A stretch of 64,000 nt of DNA from Streptomyces sp. NBC_01262 (GCF_036226365.1 NZ_CP108462.1:6029501-6093500); one strand, 5' to 3'. Positions 42,422 through 53,935 are shown, counted from the first letter of the stretch. Numbers and translations are program-made. The notes: generated by a model not told the origin, from the sequence alone.

Positions 42422-43012
42422 ATGGCCGAGATCAAGATCGCCGGCGAAGTCCGTACCGAGTTCGGCAAGGGCGCCGCCCGCCGTGCCCGTCGCGCCACCC
42501 TGGTGCCGGCCGTCATCTACGGTCACGGTGCCGAGCCGCAGCACGTCAACCTGCCGGGCCACGAGCTGCTGCTCGCGCTGCGCGCCAAGAACGTGCTCAT
42601 CAACGTCGAGTTCGGCGGCAAGAACCAGCTGGTGATCCCCAAGGCCGTCCAGCGTGACGCGCTCAAGGGCTTCATCAAGCACGTCGACCTCCTCGCGGTC
42701 CGCCAGGGCGAGAAGGTCACCGTCGAGGTCCAGGTCGTGACCGAGGGCGAGCTCGCCGCCGGTGGCAACCTGCTGGAGCACGTGCTCAACGCCCTGCCGG
42801 TCGAGGCCGAGGCCACGCACATCCCCGAGTCCGTCACCGTCTCCATCGAGGGCCTGGAGGCCGGTGCCTCCATCCTCGCCAAGGACATCACCCTCCCCAA
42901 GGGCACCACCCTGGCCGTCGACGAGGACACCGTCGTCCTCCAGGTCCTGGCCGCCCAGGCCGAGGCCGCCGCCGAGGACGAAGAGGCCGCCGCCGAAGGC
43001 GCCGAGGCCTGA
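42422..43012 (+). CDS. rplY: 50S ribosomal protein L25/general stress protein Ctc
   Basis: Codes for 196 residues from ATG 42422 (AAGGAG 9 bases upstream; a TTG at 42413 is closer but weaker). N-terminal L25 domain (EVRTEFGKGAARRARRATLVPAVIYGHG) plus the C-terminal TL5/Ctc domain and an acidic Ala/Glu tail. It binds 5S rRNA. The 187 bp leader includes GGGTAAACT (42275-42283), similar to stress-sigma -10 boxes, and GC hairpins. Confidence 0.95.
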   Translation: MAEIKIAGEVRTEFGKGAARRARRATLVPAVIYGHGAEPQHVNLPGHELLLALRAKNVLINVEFGGKNQLVIPKAVQRDALKGFIKHVDLLAVRQGEKVTVEVQVVTEGELAAGGNLLEHVLNALPVEAEATHIPESVTVSIEGLEAGASILAKDITLPKGTTLAVDEDTVVLQVLAAQAEAAAEDEEAAAEGAEA

Positions 43013-43027
43013 GCCGCAGCTTCTCCC

Positions 43028-43063
43028 ACCGCCGCTCCGCTCCGTCAGGGGCGGGGCGGCGGT
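43028..43063. terminator. rplY terminator-like hairpin
   Basis: Arms 43028-43040 and 43051-43063 pair at 12 of 13 positions with one G-T, loop 10 bases. It abuts the promoter region of pth. Confidence 0.6.
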
Positions 43064-43080
43064 CCTGTTGAATGGACCGC

Positions 43081-43677
43081 ATGAGCATGAACGTCGCATC
43101 GGAAACGGCCCCCGAAGGGCCCTGGCTGGTCGCCGGGCTGGGCAACCCCGGGCCCGAGTACACCGGGAACCGTCACAACATCGGCTTCATGGTGGCCGAA
43201 CTCCTCGCGGAGCGGATCAGCGGCCGGTTCAAGGCGCACAAGAGCCGCGCGCAGGTCGTCGAGGGCCGGATCGGCGGACAGCGGGTCGTGCTCGCCAAGC
43301 CGATGACGTTCATGAACCTGTCGGGCGGCCCGGTCACCGCGCTGCGCGACTTCTACAAGGTGCCGGTCGGCAACATCATCGCCGTCCATGACGAACTGGA
43401 CATCGACTACGCGACGCTGCGCCTGAAGAAGGGCGGCGGCGACAACGGCCACAACGGCCTGAAGTCGATCACCAAGTCGCTCGGGCCGGACTACCTGCGC
43501 GTGCGGTGCGGGATCGGACGGCCGCCCGGGCGGATGGACGTGGCGGCCTTCGTGCTCAAGGACTTCTCCTCCGCCGAACGCAAGGAGCTGGACTGGTTCG
43601 TTGACCGGTCGGCGGACGCGGTCGAGGCGCTGATCTCCGAGGGCCTGGAGCGGGCGCAGGGCACGTACAACAGCTGA
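43081..43677 (+). CDS. pth: peptidyl-tRNA hydrolase
   Basis: Codes for 198 residues if begun at ATG 43081 (other ATGs at 43072 and 43087). GLGNPGPEYTGNRHNIGFMV, KPMTFMNLSGGPV with the catalytic His and Asn, and DELDIDYATLRLKKGGGDNGHNGLKSI are typical. Releases peptides from peptidyl-tRNA. The start has no ribosome site; a TTGAAT hexamer (43068-43073) lies 7 bases before ATG 43081, so leaderless translation is possible. Confidence 0.95.
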   Translation: MSMNVASETAPEGPWLVAGLGNPGPEYTGNRHNIGFMVAELLAERISGRFKAHKSRAQVVEGRIGGQRVVLAKPMTFMNLSGGPVTALRDFYKVPVGNIIAVHDELDIDYATLRLKKGGGDNGHNGLKSITKSLGPDYLRVRCGIGRPPGRMDVAAFVLKDFSSAERKELDWFVDRSADAVEALISEGLERAQGTYNS

Positions 43678-43704
43678 CGCCGTCGCACCGGCCCCGAACC
43701 GCGG

Positions 43705-43734
43705 TTGACCGAGCGGCATGTTTTGGCCAAGGAT
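43705..43734 (+). promoter_or_regulatory. promoter of the 43742 gene (leaderless)
   Basis: -35 TTGACC (43705-43710), 18-base spacer, -10 AAGGAT (43729-43734), 7 bases to the ATG. Confidence 0.5.
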
Positions 43735-43741
43735 CGCCCGC

Positions 43742-44239
43742 ATGGTCAAACGGAGCCGTACCCGCCGCACCACCGAGAGCGCCTGGGGCCTGCTGCTCGT
43801 CGGCAAGATCCTTCTGCTGTCCGCCCTGGTGCTGCTCATCCTCACCGCCGGCGTCTGGACGTCCTGGAAGACCGCCCAGCACGTCATGCTCACCAAGGGG
43901 CGGGAGCACGGCACGATGACGGTGACGGCCTGCGGCTCCACGACCTGCACCGGGCCCTTCGTACCGGAGGACGGCGACGGAACCGCACGGGCGAAGGTGA
44001 CCGTCGACAAGGCGGTCACCCATCACACGGGTGAGCAGATCCCCGTCGCCGTCGAGCCGGGCACGGACATCGTCGTGCGCAACGACCTCGCGGGAGTGCT
44101 CCACACCTGGATCCCGCTGGGCGGAGCCCTGTTGCTCGCGTCGATGATCCTGGCCGGCGGCCTGGGGCTGCGCCGCGTCGCGTGGAGCGTCGGGCTGACG
44201 GGGGCGGGGCTGCTGTTCGCGGCGTTCCTGGCGCTGTGA
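43742..44239 (+). CDS. predicted membrane protein
   Basis: Codes for 165 residues from ATG 43742. A basic N-terminus and one span (LLLVGKILLLSALVLLILTAGVW) precede an exported loop with one Cys pair (TACGSTTC), then two further spans (WIPLGGALLLASMILAGGLG, VGLTGAGLLFAAFLAL). Function unknown. It lies between pth and the LAxTG gene and carries its own promoter. Confidence 0.75.
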   Translation: MVKRSRTRRTTESAWGLLLVGKILLLSALVLLILTAGVWTSWKTAQHVMLTKGREHGTMTVTACGSTTCTGPFVPEDGDGTARAKVTVDKAVTHHTGEQIPVAVEPGTDIVVRNDLAGVLHTWIPLGGALLLASMILAGGLGLRRVAWSVGLTGAGLLFAAFLAL

Positions 44240-44395
44240 AGTGAGCCGGTTGGCTGGATCGTTATGAGCTGACTATGAGAAACCTGTGACAGAAACGGAT
44301 AGATGGTGCGTTGTCGGCCTTGACGGGCGAATGAGTTGGCTGGAATCTGCTGTTACCCCGCACTCCTCGTATTTTCACCCTCAGGTTGGTAGCTC

Positions 44396-45088
44396 ATGCG
44401 CACCCTCTTCCCGGCCTGCGCGGTCGCCGCAGCGGTCTCCCTGCTGCTCGCTCCCGCTGCCGCTCCCGCCTTCGCGGCAGATGGCGACACCTACACGGTC
44501 CCGATCCACCAGACCCTTCCGCTGACCGCCACGTCCGAGGGTGTGGAGAACGAGGCGACCTGCTCGACGATCCCGGACGACCAGGACGGCTGGCACTTCG
44601 TACTGCCCGGCAACTCCACGGACTTCGTCAAGCTCACGGTGACCTTCAAGCCGGGCGGTGAGCAGGTCGTCACCAGCTTCGGGCCGCCGAGCGACAAGCA
44701 CGCCTACGTGGCGTCGGAGCCGGGTGCGGAGCTGGTCTCGGCCGTGGCTGAGGTCAAGGGCGGCGAGGTCAACTGGTTCAACCTGTCGCACACCTGCCCG
44801 GCGGGGTCCGGTTCCTCGGAGTCGTCGAGCCCGTCCCCCTCGGCCTCAACCTCGGCTTCTGCCTCCGAGTCGGCCTCCGGGTCTGCCTCGCCGAGCGTGT
44901 CGGCCTCGGCCTCGGACTCCGCCTCCGCTTCCTCTTCCGCGTCGGCTTCGGCCACCGCCACCGCCACCGCCTCCACCGGCAGCGACCTCGCCTCGACCGG
45001 CGCCAACGTCGGTGGCATCGCCATCGCGGCCGTGCTGCTGCTCGCCGCCGGTGGCGCACTGGTGGTGCTGCGCCGCCGCAAGGCCTGA
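44396..45088 (+). CDS. surface protein with LAxTG sortase signal
   Basis: Codes for 230 residues. Signal peptide (AAAVSLLLAPAAAPAFA), a compact domain of about 110 residues with a Cys pair, then a Ser/Ala/Thr stalk (about 140-195) and LASTG, a hydrophobic span (IAIAAVLLLAAGGALVVL) and the basic tail RRRKA. This is the sorting signal of Streptomyces class E sortases, so the protein should be bound to peptidoglycan. The role of the head domain is unknown. Confidence 0.88.
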   Translation: MRTLFPACAVAAAVSLLLAPAAAPAFAADGDTYTVPIHQTLPLTATSEGVENEATCSTIPDDQDGWHFVLPGNSTDFVKLTVTFKPGGEQVVTSFGPPSDKHAYVASEPGAELVSAVAEVKGGEVNWFNLSHTCPAGSGSSESSSPSPSASTSASASESASGSASPSVSASASDSASASSSASASATATATASTGSDLASTGANVGGIAIAAVLLLAAGGALVVLRRRKA

Positions 45089-45101
45089 CCCAGGGCCCAG
45101 A

Positions 45102-45149
45102 AACGCCGATGGCGCCGTCCCCCGCGCGGGGGACGGCGCCATCGGCGTT
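45102..45149. terminator. perfect 48-bp palindrome, bidirectional terminator
   Basis: Arms 45102-45125 and 45126-45149 are perfectly complementary with no spacer, centred on CGCG. It ends 3 bp before the ppc stop and starts 14 bp after the LAxTG protein stop. Confidence 0.8.
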
Positions 45150-45152
45150 GTC

Positions 45153-47879
<2,727 letters not shown>

Positions 47880-48036
47880 TAGGTGCGGCTCCTAGTGCAG
47901 TGGAATGGGCGGCGGGCAAGTTTGTGCAGACCACGCTGTCCGACGGCACCAGGATAGGTCGGCGCCGTCCCGGCCACCCGGGTCGCCCGCCAGACGGACA
48001 CCCTGCGGTCCCGGCGTGTCGCCTACGCTGGGGGAC

Positions 48037-49290
48037 ATGAGTACGACGGGGGAGTACGTACCTGGCAATCGGCTGTGGTGGTGGCCACGGCGGCGCAGCG
48101 TGGTTCTGGACGCGGTACTGGCCGCGGTATCCGCGGTCGAGTGCCTCATCGAAGGCGTCTATTTCGCCGAGCGCACCGGCGTTTCGGTCGGTGTCACCAG
48201 CCTGTTCGGGCTGCTCGTCGGCGCGGCGCTGCTGTTCCGGCGGCGTTGGCCGGTCGCCGTCGTCCTGCTCTCGATCGCCGTCACGCCCGCCCAGATGGGC
48301 TTCCTTCTCGGCATGGTCGGCCTCTACACCCTGGCCGCGTCCGATGTGCCGCGCCGCATCACCGCCGTGCTCGTCGGGATGTCCGTGGCCGGCACCCTCA
48401 TCGCGACCTTCCTCAAGAGCGGTCAGGGCTACGACGGCAGCCTCGCCGCCACCGTCGTCACCTCCGTCCTGGCGGCGGTCGGCGTCAACGCCCCGCCCGT
48501 TCTCCTCGGTATGTACGTCGGCGCCCGGCGCCGTCTCGTCGAGAGCCTGCGCGAGCGCGCCGACGGGCTTGAGCGCGAGCTCTCGCTGCTCGCCGAGAAG
48601 GCCTCCGAGCGCGCCGAGCGGGCCCGCATGGAGGAACGCACGCGCATCGCGAGGGAGATGCACGACGTGGTGGCCCACCGCGTCAGCCTCATGGTCGTCC
48701 ACGCCGCCGCCCTGGAGGCGGTGGCCCTGAAGGACCCGCAGAAGGCGGCCGTCAACGCCGGCATGCTCGGGGACATGGGCCGCCAGGCACTCAACGAGCT
48801 GCGGCAGATGCTGGGCGTGTTGCGCACGCCGCCCGTGGCGGCGCCGGTGTCGGTGCCGGTGGCCACGCCGCTCTTAGTGCTTGGTGACGGCGACGAGGAC
48901 GGGCCCTGCCTGGAGGAGCTGGAGGTCCTCGTCGAGGAGTCGCGCGCTGTCGGGATGCTCGTCGACTTCACGGTGGAGGGCGCCAAGCGGCCTGTCGCCG
49001 CCCTCGTCGAGACCACCGTCTACCGCGTCGTCCAGGAAGCCCTGACCAACGTCCACAAGCACGCCCCCGGCGCCAAGGCCCAGGTCCGCCTCGCCTACCG
49101 GGAGGACGAGGTGGCCGTCCTCGTCCTGAACGGACCGCCCGACGGCGGCTCCGACGTACGGCTGCCCAGCGGCGGAAACGGGCTCCTCGGAATGCGGGAG
49201 CGGGTCACCGCGCTGGGCGGTGGTTTCGCGGCGGGCGCGACCGGTGAGGGCGGCTTCCGGGTGTCCGCGCTGGTGCCGGCCAGGTCTTAG
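48037..49290 (+). CDS. orphan NarL-class histidine kinase with a TTA codon
   Basis: Codes for 417 residues. A membrane domain (about 20-170) with several spans, a coiled coil, the DHp motif REMHDVVAHRVSLMVVHAAAL and a HATPase (VVQEALTNVHKHAPGA, GNGLLGMRERV). Codon 280 (48874-48876) is TTA, read in Streptomyces only by the bldA tRNA, so translation should be developmentally limited. TACGCT (48024-48029) ends 7 bases before the ATG; GGGGGA also lies there. No response regulator is adjacent: the next gene is on the other strand. Orphan LuxR-type regulators at 27315 and 33708 are possible partners, unproved. Confidence 0.92.
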   Translation: MSTTGEYVPGNRLWWWPRRRSVVLDAVLAAVSAVECLIEGVYFAERTGVSVGVTSLFGLLVGAALLFRRRWPVAVVLLSIAVTPAQMGFLLGMVGLYTLAASDVPRRITAVLVGMSVAGTLIATFLKSGQGYDGSLAATVVTSVLAAVGVNAPPVLLGMYVGARRRLVESLRERADGLERELSLLAEKASERAERARMEERTRIAREMHDVVAHRVSLMVVHAAALEAVALKDPQKAAVNAGMLGDMGRQALNELRQMLGVLRTPPVAAPVSVPVATPLLVLGDGDEDGPCLEELEVLVEESRAVGMLVDFTVEGAKRPVAALVETTVYRVVQEALTNVHKHAPGAKAQVRLAYREDEVAVLVLNGPPDGGSDVRLPSGGNGLLGMRERVTALGGGFAAGATGEGGFRVSALVPARS

Positions 49291-49299
49291 GTCACGTCT

Positions 49300-49608
49300 T
49301 TAGGTCAGACGGCGCTCAAGTACGCGGTCCGCGTCGCCGAGCAGGGGAGTGGCCAGCGCCTGGGCCTCCTCGGCCGAGGAGGAGCCGATCGCGGCGGCGA
49401 TCCGCTCCCAGCCGACGCCGGAGGCGAGCAGCGCCTGAACGGCGGATCCGACCGCTGCCGAGGAGGCACGGCGGGCGCGTTCGAGTTCGGCGAGGGTGGT
49501 GAGGAGATCGGGGGCGACGCGGGCGCGGTCGAGGCCGTCCCGTACCGCGTCGCAGGACTGTCCGGCGGTCACCCACCAGTCGGCCGGGGTCACTGTCACC
49601 GTGTTCAT
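49300..49608 (-). CDS. hypothetical small helical protein
   Basis: Codes for 102 residues from ATG 49608. TAGGCT (minus strand 49621-49616) ends 7 bases before the start, so it is probably leaderless. Helical with a predicted helix-turn-helix-like pattern (LLASGVGWERIAAAIGSSSAEEAQALATPLL). A regulator-like function is possible, not shown. Convergent with the kinase gene. Confidence 0.65.
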   Translation of the reverse strand: MNTVTVTPADWWVTAGQSCDAVRDGLDRARVAPDLLTTLAELERARRASSAAVGSAVQALLASGVGWERIAAAIGSSSAEEAQALATPLLGDADRVLERRLT

Positions 49609-49684
49609 ACGCGCAAGCCTACGCCGCGGACCGTCAAACGGCGCGACAGGTCCGCTCAGCGGACCTGTGCTCGCGACCACCGGC

Positions 49685-50437
49685 TCAGCGGACCTCCGGC
49701 AGCACGCCCTCCAGCTCCTTCGCGGCGGTCCCGAGCGCCGCCGCGAAGGCCCGCACCCGCTCGGCGGTGAAGCGCGAGGTCGGCCCGCCGAAGGACAGCG
49801 CGGCGACCACCGCCCCGCCCCGCCCGCGGACCGGGACGGCGACCGAGGACAGCCCTTCCTCCCGCTCGCCGTGGCTGACGGCGAAGCCGTCGTGGTGGGC
49901 CTCGCCGACCCATCTGCGCAGGGTGGCGACATGTGCGGCACCGTAGGGCGACCGTTCCGCGACCCTCACGAGCAGCGCGTCCGGGGCGTCGAGGAGCAGC
50001 GCCTTCGCGACGCCGCCGGCCCACAGCGGAAGCTCGTCGCCGACCCGTACGACCTGCCGGAGGCTGCGCGGGCCCTCTTCCTGGGCGATGCAGACGCGGT
50101 GGACGTCCCGGCGGACGTAGACGTGCACGGTTTCCATGTGCTGGGCGGCGAGCCCCCGCAGCACCCGCAGGGCGGCGCCCGGCAGTTGCCAGGTGTGCTC
50201 GGCGAGCCGGGCCCAGCGCAGGAGGGCGGGGCCGGCGGCGTAGCGGCCGTGCTCGTCGACCCAGAGCAGGCCGTTGAGGCGCAGCGTCTGGAGCAGCCGC
50301 AGGACGGTGGTCTTGGGCAGGCCGGTGTCGGTGACGATCTCGCGGATGGACAGGGCGGGTCGCTGCTCGTCGAAGAGCCCCAGGATGTCGATCGCCCGCT
50401 GCACCGTCCGCATGCCGGCCGGTTCCTCAGCAGCCAC
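49685..50437 (-). CDS. IclR family regulator
   Basis: Codes for 250 residues from GTG 50437 (GGGGGGA 6 bases upstream). N-terminal winged helix (AIDILGLFDEQRPALSIREIVTDTGLPKTTVLRLLQTLRLNGLLWVDEHGRYAAG) and the effector domain (GLSSVAVPVRGRGGAVVAALSFGGPTSRF). IclR proteins bind small carboxylates or sugar acids. Divergent from the dehydrogenase/TIM-barrel operon, which it most likely regulates. Confidence 0.93.
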   Translation of the reverse strand: MAAEEPAGMRTVQRAIDILGLFDEQRPALSIREIVTDTGLPKTTVLRLLQTLRLNGLLWVDEHGRYAAGPALLRWARLAEHTWQLPGAALRVLRGLAAQHMETVHVYVRRDVHRVCIAQEEGPRSLRQVVRVGDELPLWAGGVAKALLLDAPDALLVRVAERSPYGAAHVATLRRWVGEAHHDGFAVSHGEREEGLSSVAVPVRGRGGAVVAALSFGGPTSRFTAERVRAFAAALGTAAKELEGVLPEVR

Positions 50438-50638
50438 AGCAAATCCCCCCTGATGGTCCGTTTCGCCTCGTACGCGCACAAGCTATCCGCCGTCGCGGTC
50501 CGCCTGCCGGACCTGCCAGAAATTTTCCCGCGCCCTCTTGCCCGCTCGCCGAATCCGGACCTATGGTCACCGGACAGAGTGAATAACTAACCAGTTCGTA
50601 CATTGAGTCCACTGAGACCTGAGAGCAGGCAGCACCCG

Positions 50639-51634
50639 GTGAAAGCAGCGGTACTGACCGGCCCCGGCCGGATCGACACAGTCATGGACTGGCCGGAGCC
50701 CGTCGTCGGGCCGGGCGACGTCCTGGTCGACATGGGCGGCGTCGGCCTCTGCGGCTCGGACCTCACGGTCTTCGACGGCAAGCGGCTGCCGCCCGCCACG
50801 CCCTGGGTCATGGGCCACGAGGGCTACGGCCGGATCACCGTCCTCGGCGCGGACGTCCGGGACCGGGCCGTCGGTGATCTCGTCGCCATCGAGCCCAACT
50901 ACAGCTGCCTGCGCGCCGCTTGCCCCGCCTGCCGCACCGGCCGCACCTCCGCCTGCCCGGACCGGGCCATCGTCGGCATGAACGCCCCGGGTGTCCTCGC
51001 CGAGCGCTGCGCCGTCCCGGCCGCCTTCGCGCACCCCGTCGCCGCCTCCGCCGGCCTCACCGGCGCCGACCTGGCCTGCGTCGAGCCGTACGCCGTCGCA
51101 CGCACCGCCGTCCAGCGCAGCCAGGTCACCCCCGCCGACCGCTGCCTGGTCATCGGCGCGGGCGCCCAGGGCCTGCTGGTCTGCCTCGCGCTGCTCGAAC
51201 TCGGCATCAAGCCCGCCGTCACCGAGCCGCACCCCCAGCGCCTCGCCCGGGCCGAGCAGATCGGCGCCACGATCGCCGCCGACTCCGACGGCGACTACAC
51301 CTACCTCTTCGAGACCTCCGGCCACGCCCCCGCCCTGCGCTCCGCCGTCCGGCGCACCGCGCCCGGGGCCACCGCCGTCCTCATCGGCCTGAGCGCCGCC
51401 GACCTCCCGCTCACCATCGAGGAGGTCGTGCGCAGGCAGCTCGTGCTGCGCGGCTCCCTCATCTACGACCACCCCGGCGACTTCGGCGCCGCCATCGCCG
51501 ACCTGGAGCAGGCCGCCTTCCGCCCCAGCGCGGTCATCGACGCGGGCTTCCCGCTGGAGGCGGCCCAGGAGGCGTTCGCCGGCGCGCGCGAACGGGCCGG
51601 CAAGACCTGGATCCGTATCGGCGACAACAGCTGA
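50639..51634 (+). CDS. zinc-dependent alcohol/sugar dehydrogenase (MDR)
   Basis: Codes for 331 residues from GTG 50639. Medium-chain dehydrogenase: catalytic zinc ligands in GGVGLCGSDLTVFD and GHEGYGRI, structural zinc loop with Cys in CLRAACPACRTGRTSACPDR, Rossmann motif VIGAGAQGLLVCLALLELG. Probably oxidises a polyol or sugar acid. First gene of an operon with the TIM-barrel protein and divergent IclR regulator. Confidence 0.9.
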   Translation: MKAAVLTGPGRIDTVMDWPEPVVGPGDVLVDMGGVGLCGSDLTVFDGKRLPPATPWVMGHEGYGRITVLGADVRDRAVGDLVAIEPNYSCLRAACPACRTGRTSACPDRAIVGMNAPGVLAERCAVPAAFAHPVAASAGLTGADLACVEPYAVARTAVQRSQVTPADRCLVIGAGAQGLLVCLALLELGIKPAVTEPHPQRLARAEQIGATIAADSDGDYTYLFETSGHAPALRSAVRRTAPGATAVLIGLSAADLPLTIEEVVRRQLVLRGSLIYDHPGDFGAAIADLEQAAFRPSAVIDAGFPLEAAQEAFAGARERAGKTWIRIGDNS

Positions 51635-51674
51635 GACGAAAGCCGAGACGAAAGCCGAGAGAGGACTGATCGCC

Positions 51675-52508
51675 GTGGCCGCCCCCCTCGTCACCCGGCA
51701 CGACCTCACCATCAGCGCCCTCACCCTGCGCACCGCGGATTTTCCCTCCCGGGTACGGGCCGCCGCGCAGGCCGGATTCACCGGTATCGGCCTGAGCGTC
51801 GACCACTACCTGCAGGCCCGCGCCTCGGGTCTCACCGACCGGGACATGGCCGCGATGGTCGCCGAACACGGCCTGCGCATCGACGAGATCGAGCTTCTCA
51901 AGCACTGGGCCCGGCCCGAGACCCACACCCGCGAGGAGCTGGAGGCCGACAACGCCCTCCTGCGCATGGCGGCCTCCCTCGGCGTCAGCCGTATCCACGC
52001 CGGGCTCTTCGAACCGCACACCCTCCCCGACCTGGTCGCCGGCTTCCGTACGGTCTGCCGCCGCGCCCAGGACGCCGGCGCCACCGTCGGACTGGAGTTC
52101 ATGCCCTTCTCCGGCATCCGCGACCTCGGCCGGGTCCGCCGCGTCATCGAGGAAGCCGACCGGCCCAACGCCGGCATCATCCTCGACACCTGGCACATCG
52201 CCCGTGCCCACACCCCGCCCGGCCTCCTGGAGTCCCTCCCCGCCGGCCTCGTCATCAACGTCCAGCTCAACGACGCCGGCCCCGTTCCCTTCGCCGACCT
52301 CCGCGAGGAAGGCCGCCACCACCGGCTCCTCCCCGGCGAGGGCCGGATCCAGCTCACCGAACTCCTGCGCCTGCTGCGCCGCAAAGGCGTACAGGCCCCG
52401 TATTCGGTCGAGGTCCTCTCCGACGAGCTCGACGCCCACGATCCAGCGGAGACGGCCCGGCGCGCCTACGGCGCGACCTGCCGCGTCCTGGACGCCGCGC
52501 TGGGCTAG
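51675..52508 (+). CDS. sugar phosphate isomerase/epimerase-like TIM barrel
   Basis: Codes for 277 residues from GTG 51675 (GAGAGGA 8 bases upstream). AP-endonuclease-2/xylose isomerase-like barrel (FPSRVRAAAQAGFTGIGLSVD, GLEFMPFSGIRDLGRVRRVIEEA, ILDTWHIARA, YSVEVLSDEL) with Glu, Asp, His metal ligands. Acts on a sugar or inositol-like substrate. A 12-bp tandem duplication (GACGAAAGCCGA) lies between it and the dehydrogenase (51635-51658). Confidence 0.9.
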   Translation: MAAPLVTRHDLTISALTLRTADFPSRVRAAAQAGFTGIGLSVDHYLQARASGLTDRDMAAMVAEHGLRIDEIELLKHWARPETHTREELEADNALLRMAASLGVSRIHAGLFEPHTLPDLVAGFRTVCRRAQDAGATVGLEFMPFSGIRDLGRVRRVIEEADRPNAGIILDTWHIARAHTPPGLLESLPAGLVINVQLNDAGPVPFADLREEGRHHRLLPGEGRIQLTELLRLLRRKGVQAPYSVEVLSDELDAHDPAETARRAYGATCRVLDAALG

Positions 52509-52547
52509 GGCCTGTCCTGGGGCGCTTCTGGCGGCTCTTTGGCCGCA

Positions 52548-52657
52548 GGCCGTGGCCGGCTGGTCGCGCAGTTCCCCGCGCCCCTTGGGGCGATGTCGGG
52601 GGTAGGCAACGGGCCCCGAAGGGGCGCGGGGAACTGCGCGAGCAACCAGCCACGGCC
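52548..52657. repeat. Streptomyces-type GC palindromic repeat, terminator
   Basis: Perfect 22-base arms (52565-52586 and 52619-52640) extend with imperfect pairing to 52548 and 52657; loop of 32 bases. The CGCAGTTCCCCGCGCC core is a frequent intergenic repeat in Streptomyces. It lies between convergent genes and should act as a terminator. Confidence 0.8.
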
Positions 52658-52693
52658 CGCGCTGTGAGTTGCGCGGTCAAGAGCCGTCGGCGC

Positions 52694-53182
52694 CTACGGG
52701 GTCAGCCGGACCGGGCGGAGGCCTGTTACCAGGGTGGCCAGGGCGACGTCGATGGTGGGGCCGAGGTACCAGTCGCCGGTGTGGTCGACGGCGTAGACGC
52801 GGCCGTCGGAGGCGATGGCGAGCTGGGCGTGGCCGGAGGCCTCCTCGCCGAGGGGGCAGAGCTCGGTGCCCAGGGCGCGGCCGAGGTCGCCGAGGGTGCG
52901 GGCGAGGTGGAGCCCGCAGAGCGGGTCGATGCGCACGGCGGTGGGCGCGATGTGCCGCCCGGGCCCCGCCGCGGGCGGCACCGTGAGGCCGCCGAACTCG
53001 GCCCAGGCCTCGACGGCGGCCGGGAAGACGCAGTGCCGGTGCCCGGCGGGCGAGGTGTACGCGCGTAGTGTGTCGGCCCAGGTCTCGGCCTGCTGTATGT
53101 CCCAGCGGCCGGGCTCCCAGCCGGCCGCGCGCAGGGCGGAGCCGACGCCGACGGTGAAACGCGTACCCGTACCCATACTCAT
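52694..53182 (-). CDS. SUKH-3-type immunity-like protein
   Basis: Codes for 162 residues from ATG 53182 (a GTG at 53185 overlaps the previous stop as GTGA). SALRAAGWEPGRWDIQQAETWADTLRAY, WAEFGGLTVPPAAGPGRH and DHTGDWYLGPTIDVALATLVTGLRP follow the SUKH-3 pattern found beside YwqJ-like deaminases. Coupled to the deaminase gene immediately upstream, suggesting the protective partner. Confidence 0.75.
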   Translation of the reverse strand: MSMGTGTRFTVGVGSALRAAGWEPGRWDIQQAETWADTLRAYTSPAGHRHCVFPAAVEAWAEFGGLTVPPAAGPGRHIAPTAVRIDPLCGLHLARTLGDLGRALGTELCPLGEEASGHAQLAIASDGRVYAVDHTGDWYLGPTIDVALATLVTGLRPVRLTP

Positions 53183-53700
53183 CACTTGGCCTTAACTCCC
53201 GCTCCGGGGTCGAACGGCCGCACGCCGAAATGCGACAGCAGCGGCAGACAGGAACGGCACGGCGGGGCGTAGGAGCCGTGTGCCGGATCGCCGTCCTCAC
53301 GTATACGGCGGGCCGTCAGTTTCGCGCCTTTCAAAGCCTTGCGGGCCTCGCCGCCCGTGAGCGGCCTGCGCGCGGCGCGTTTGCTCCGCGCGGCCTCTAC
53401 GGAGTCGAGGTAGCGGGAGAGCAGGACGGGCTCGGGGCAGCGCCCGGCGTAGCGCTCGCGCGCGGAGACGGGGAGCGTGTCGAGCAGGTCCTGCACCAGC
53501 GGGTGCAGCTCCGGCGGCTGCTCGGCGCGGTTGCCCGTGCAGGTCAGGACCTCGTCCCGGACGGACAGTGCGCCGGCGACGGCCGGTAGGATGCCATCGC
53601 GGCGGTACCGCAGCGCAGGCGGCGGCGTGGCGTAGGCGGCGTCGGCCGTGCGCCAGTCGAGCCGCGGATCTGCGGTATCCGCGGGGTCTTTCGTTTCCAT
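53182..53700 (-). CDS. YwqJ-like putative deaminase
   Basis: Codes for 172 residues. Deaminase-fold zinc site: Cys88-Pro-Glu90 (GRCPEPVLLSRYL) and Pro147-Cys148-x2-Cys151 (PPCRSCLPLLSHFGV). YwqJ-type proteins are toxin-associated nucleic acid or nucleotide deaminases. No signal peptide or secretion domain. Overlaps the SUKH-3 gene; divergent from the WHH/SUKH gene with 235 bp between them that contains inverted repeats. Confidence 0.75.
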   Translation of the reverse strand: METKDPADTADPRLDWRTADAAYATPPPALRYRRDGILPAVAGALSVRDEVLTCTGNRAEQPPELHPLVQDLLDTLPVSARERYAGRCPEPVLLSRYLDSVEAARSKRAARRPLTGGEARKALKGAKLTARRIREDGDPAHGSYAPPCRSCLPLLSHFGVRPFDPGAGVKAK

Positions 53701-53935
53701 GATGGTGCGTCCCTCCCGTGCTCACCTTGCCAAAGACATCGGGTGATGCGGAAGTCGGTTGTGGGATGAGACATATCTTTTGTGCCGGTTGTCACCGCGT
53801 GGTGTCTCAGTGTGATGACGTCAAATAGCCACCGGTCGGATGCACTTGAGGCGTACAAAGGCCTGGTCTGACGGTGCCGGGCAGGCAACCCCTAGGCTGT
53901 GCCCAACAGCCAGATTCAGCATGGGGGCATCCGCA
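53701..53935. promoter_or_regulatory. divergent promoter region of the SUKH/deaminase locus
   Basis: TGAGACA (53767-53773) and TGTCTCA (53803-53809) are complementary arms 29 bases apart. TGACGTCA (53816-53823) is a short palindrome. TAGGCT (53893-53898) is a likely -10 for the rightward gene. No gene fits here. Confidence 0.45.
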
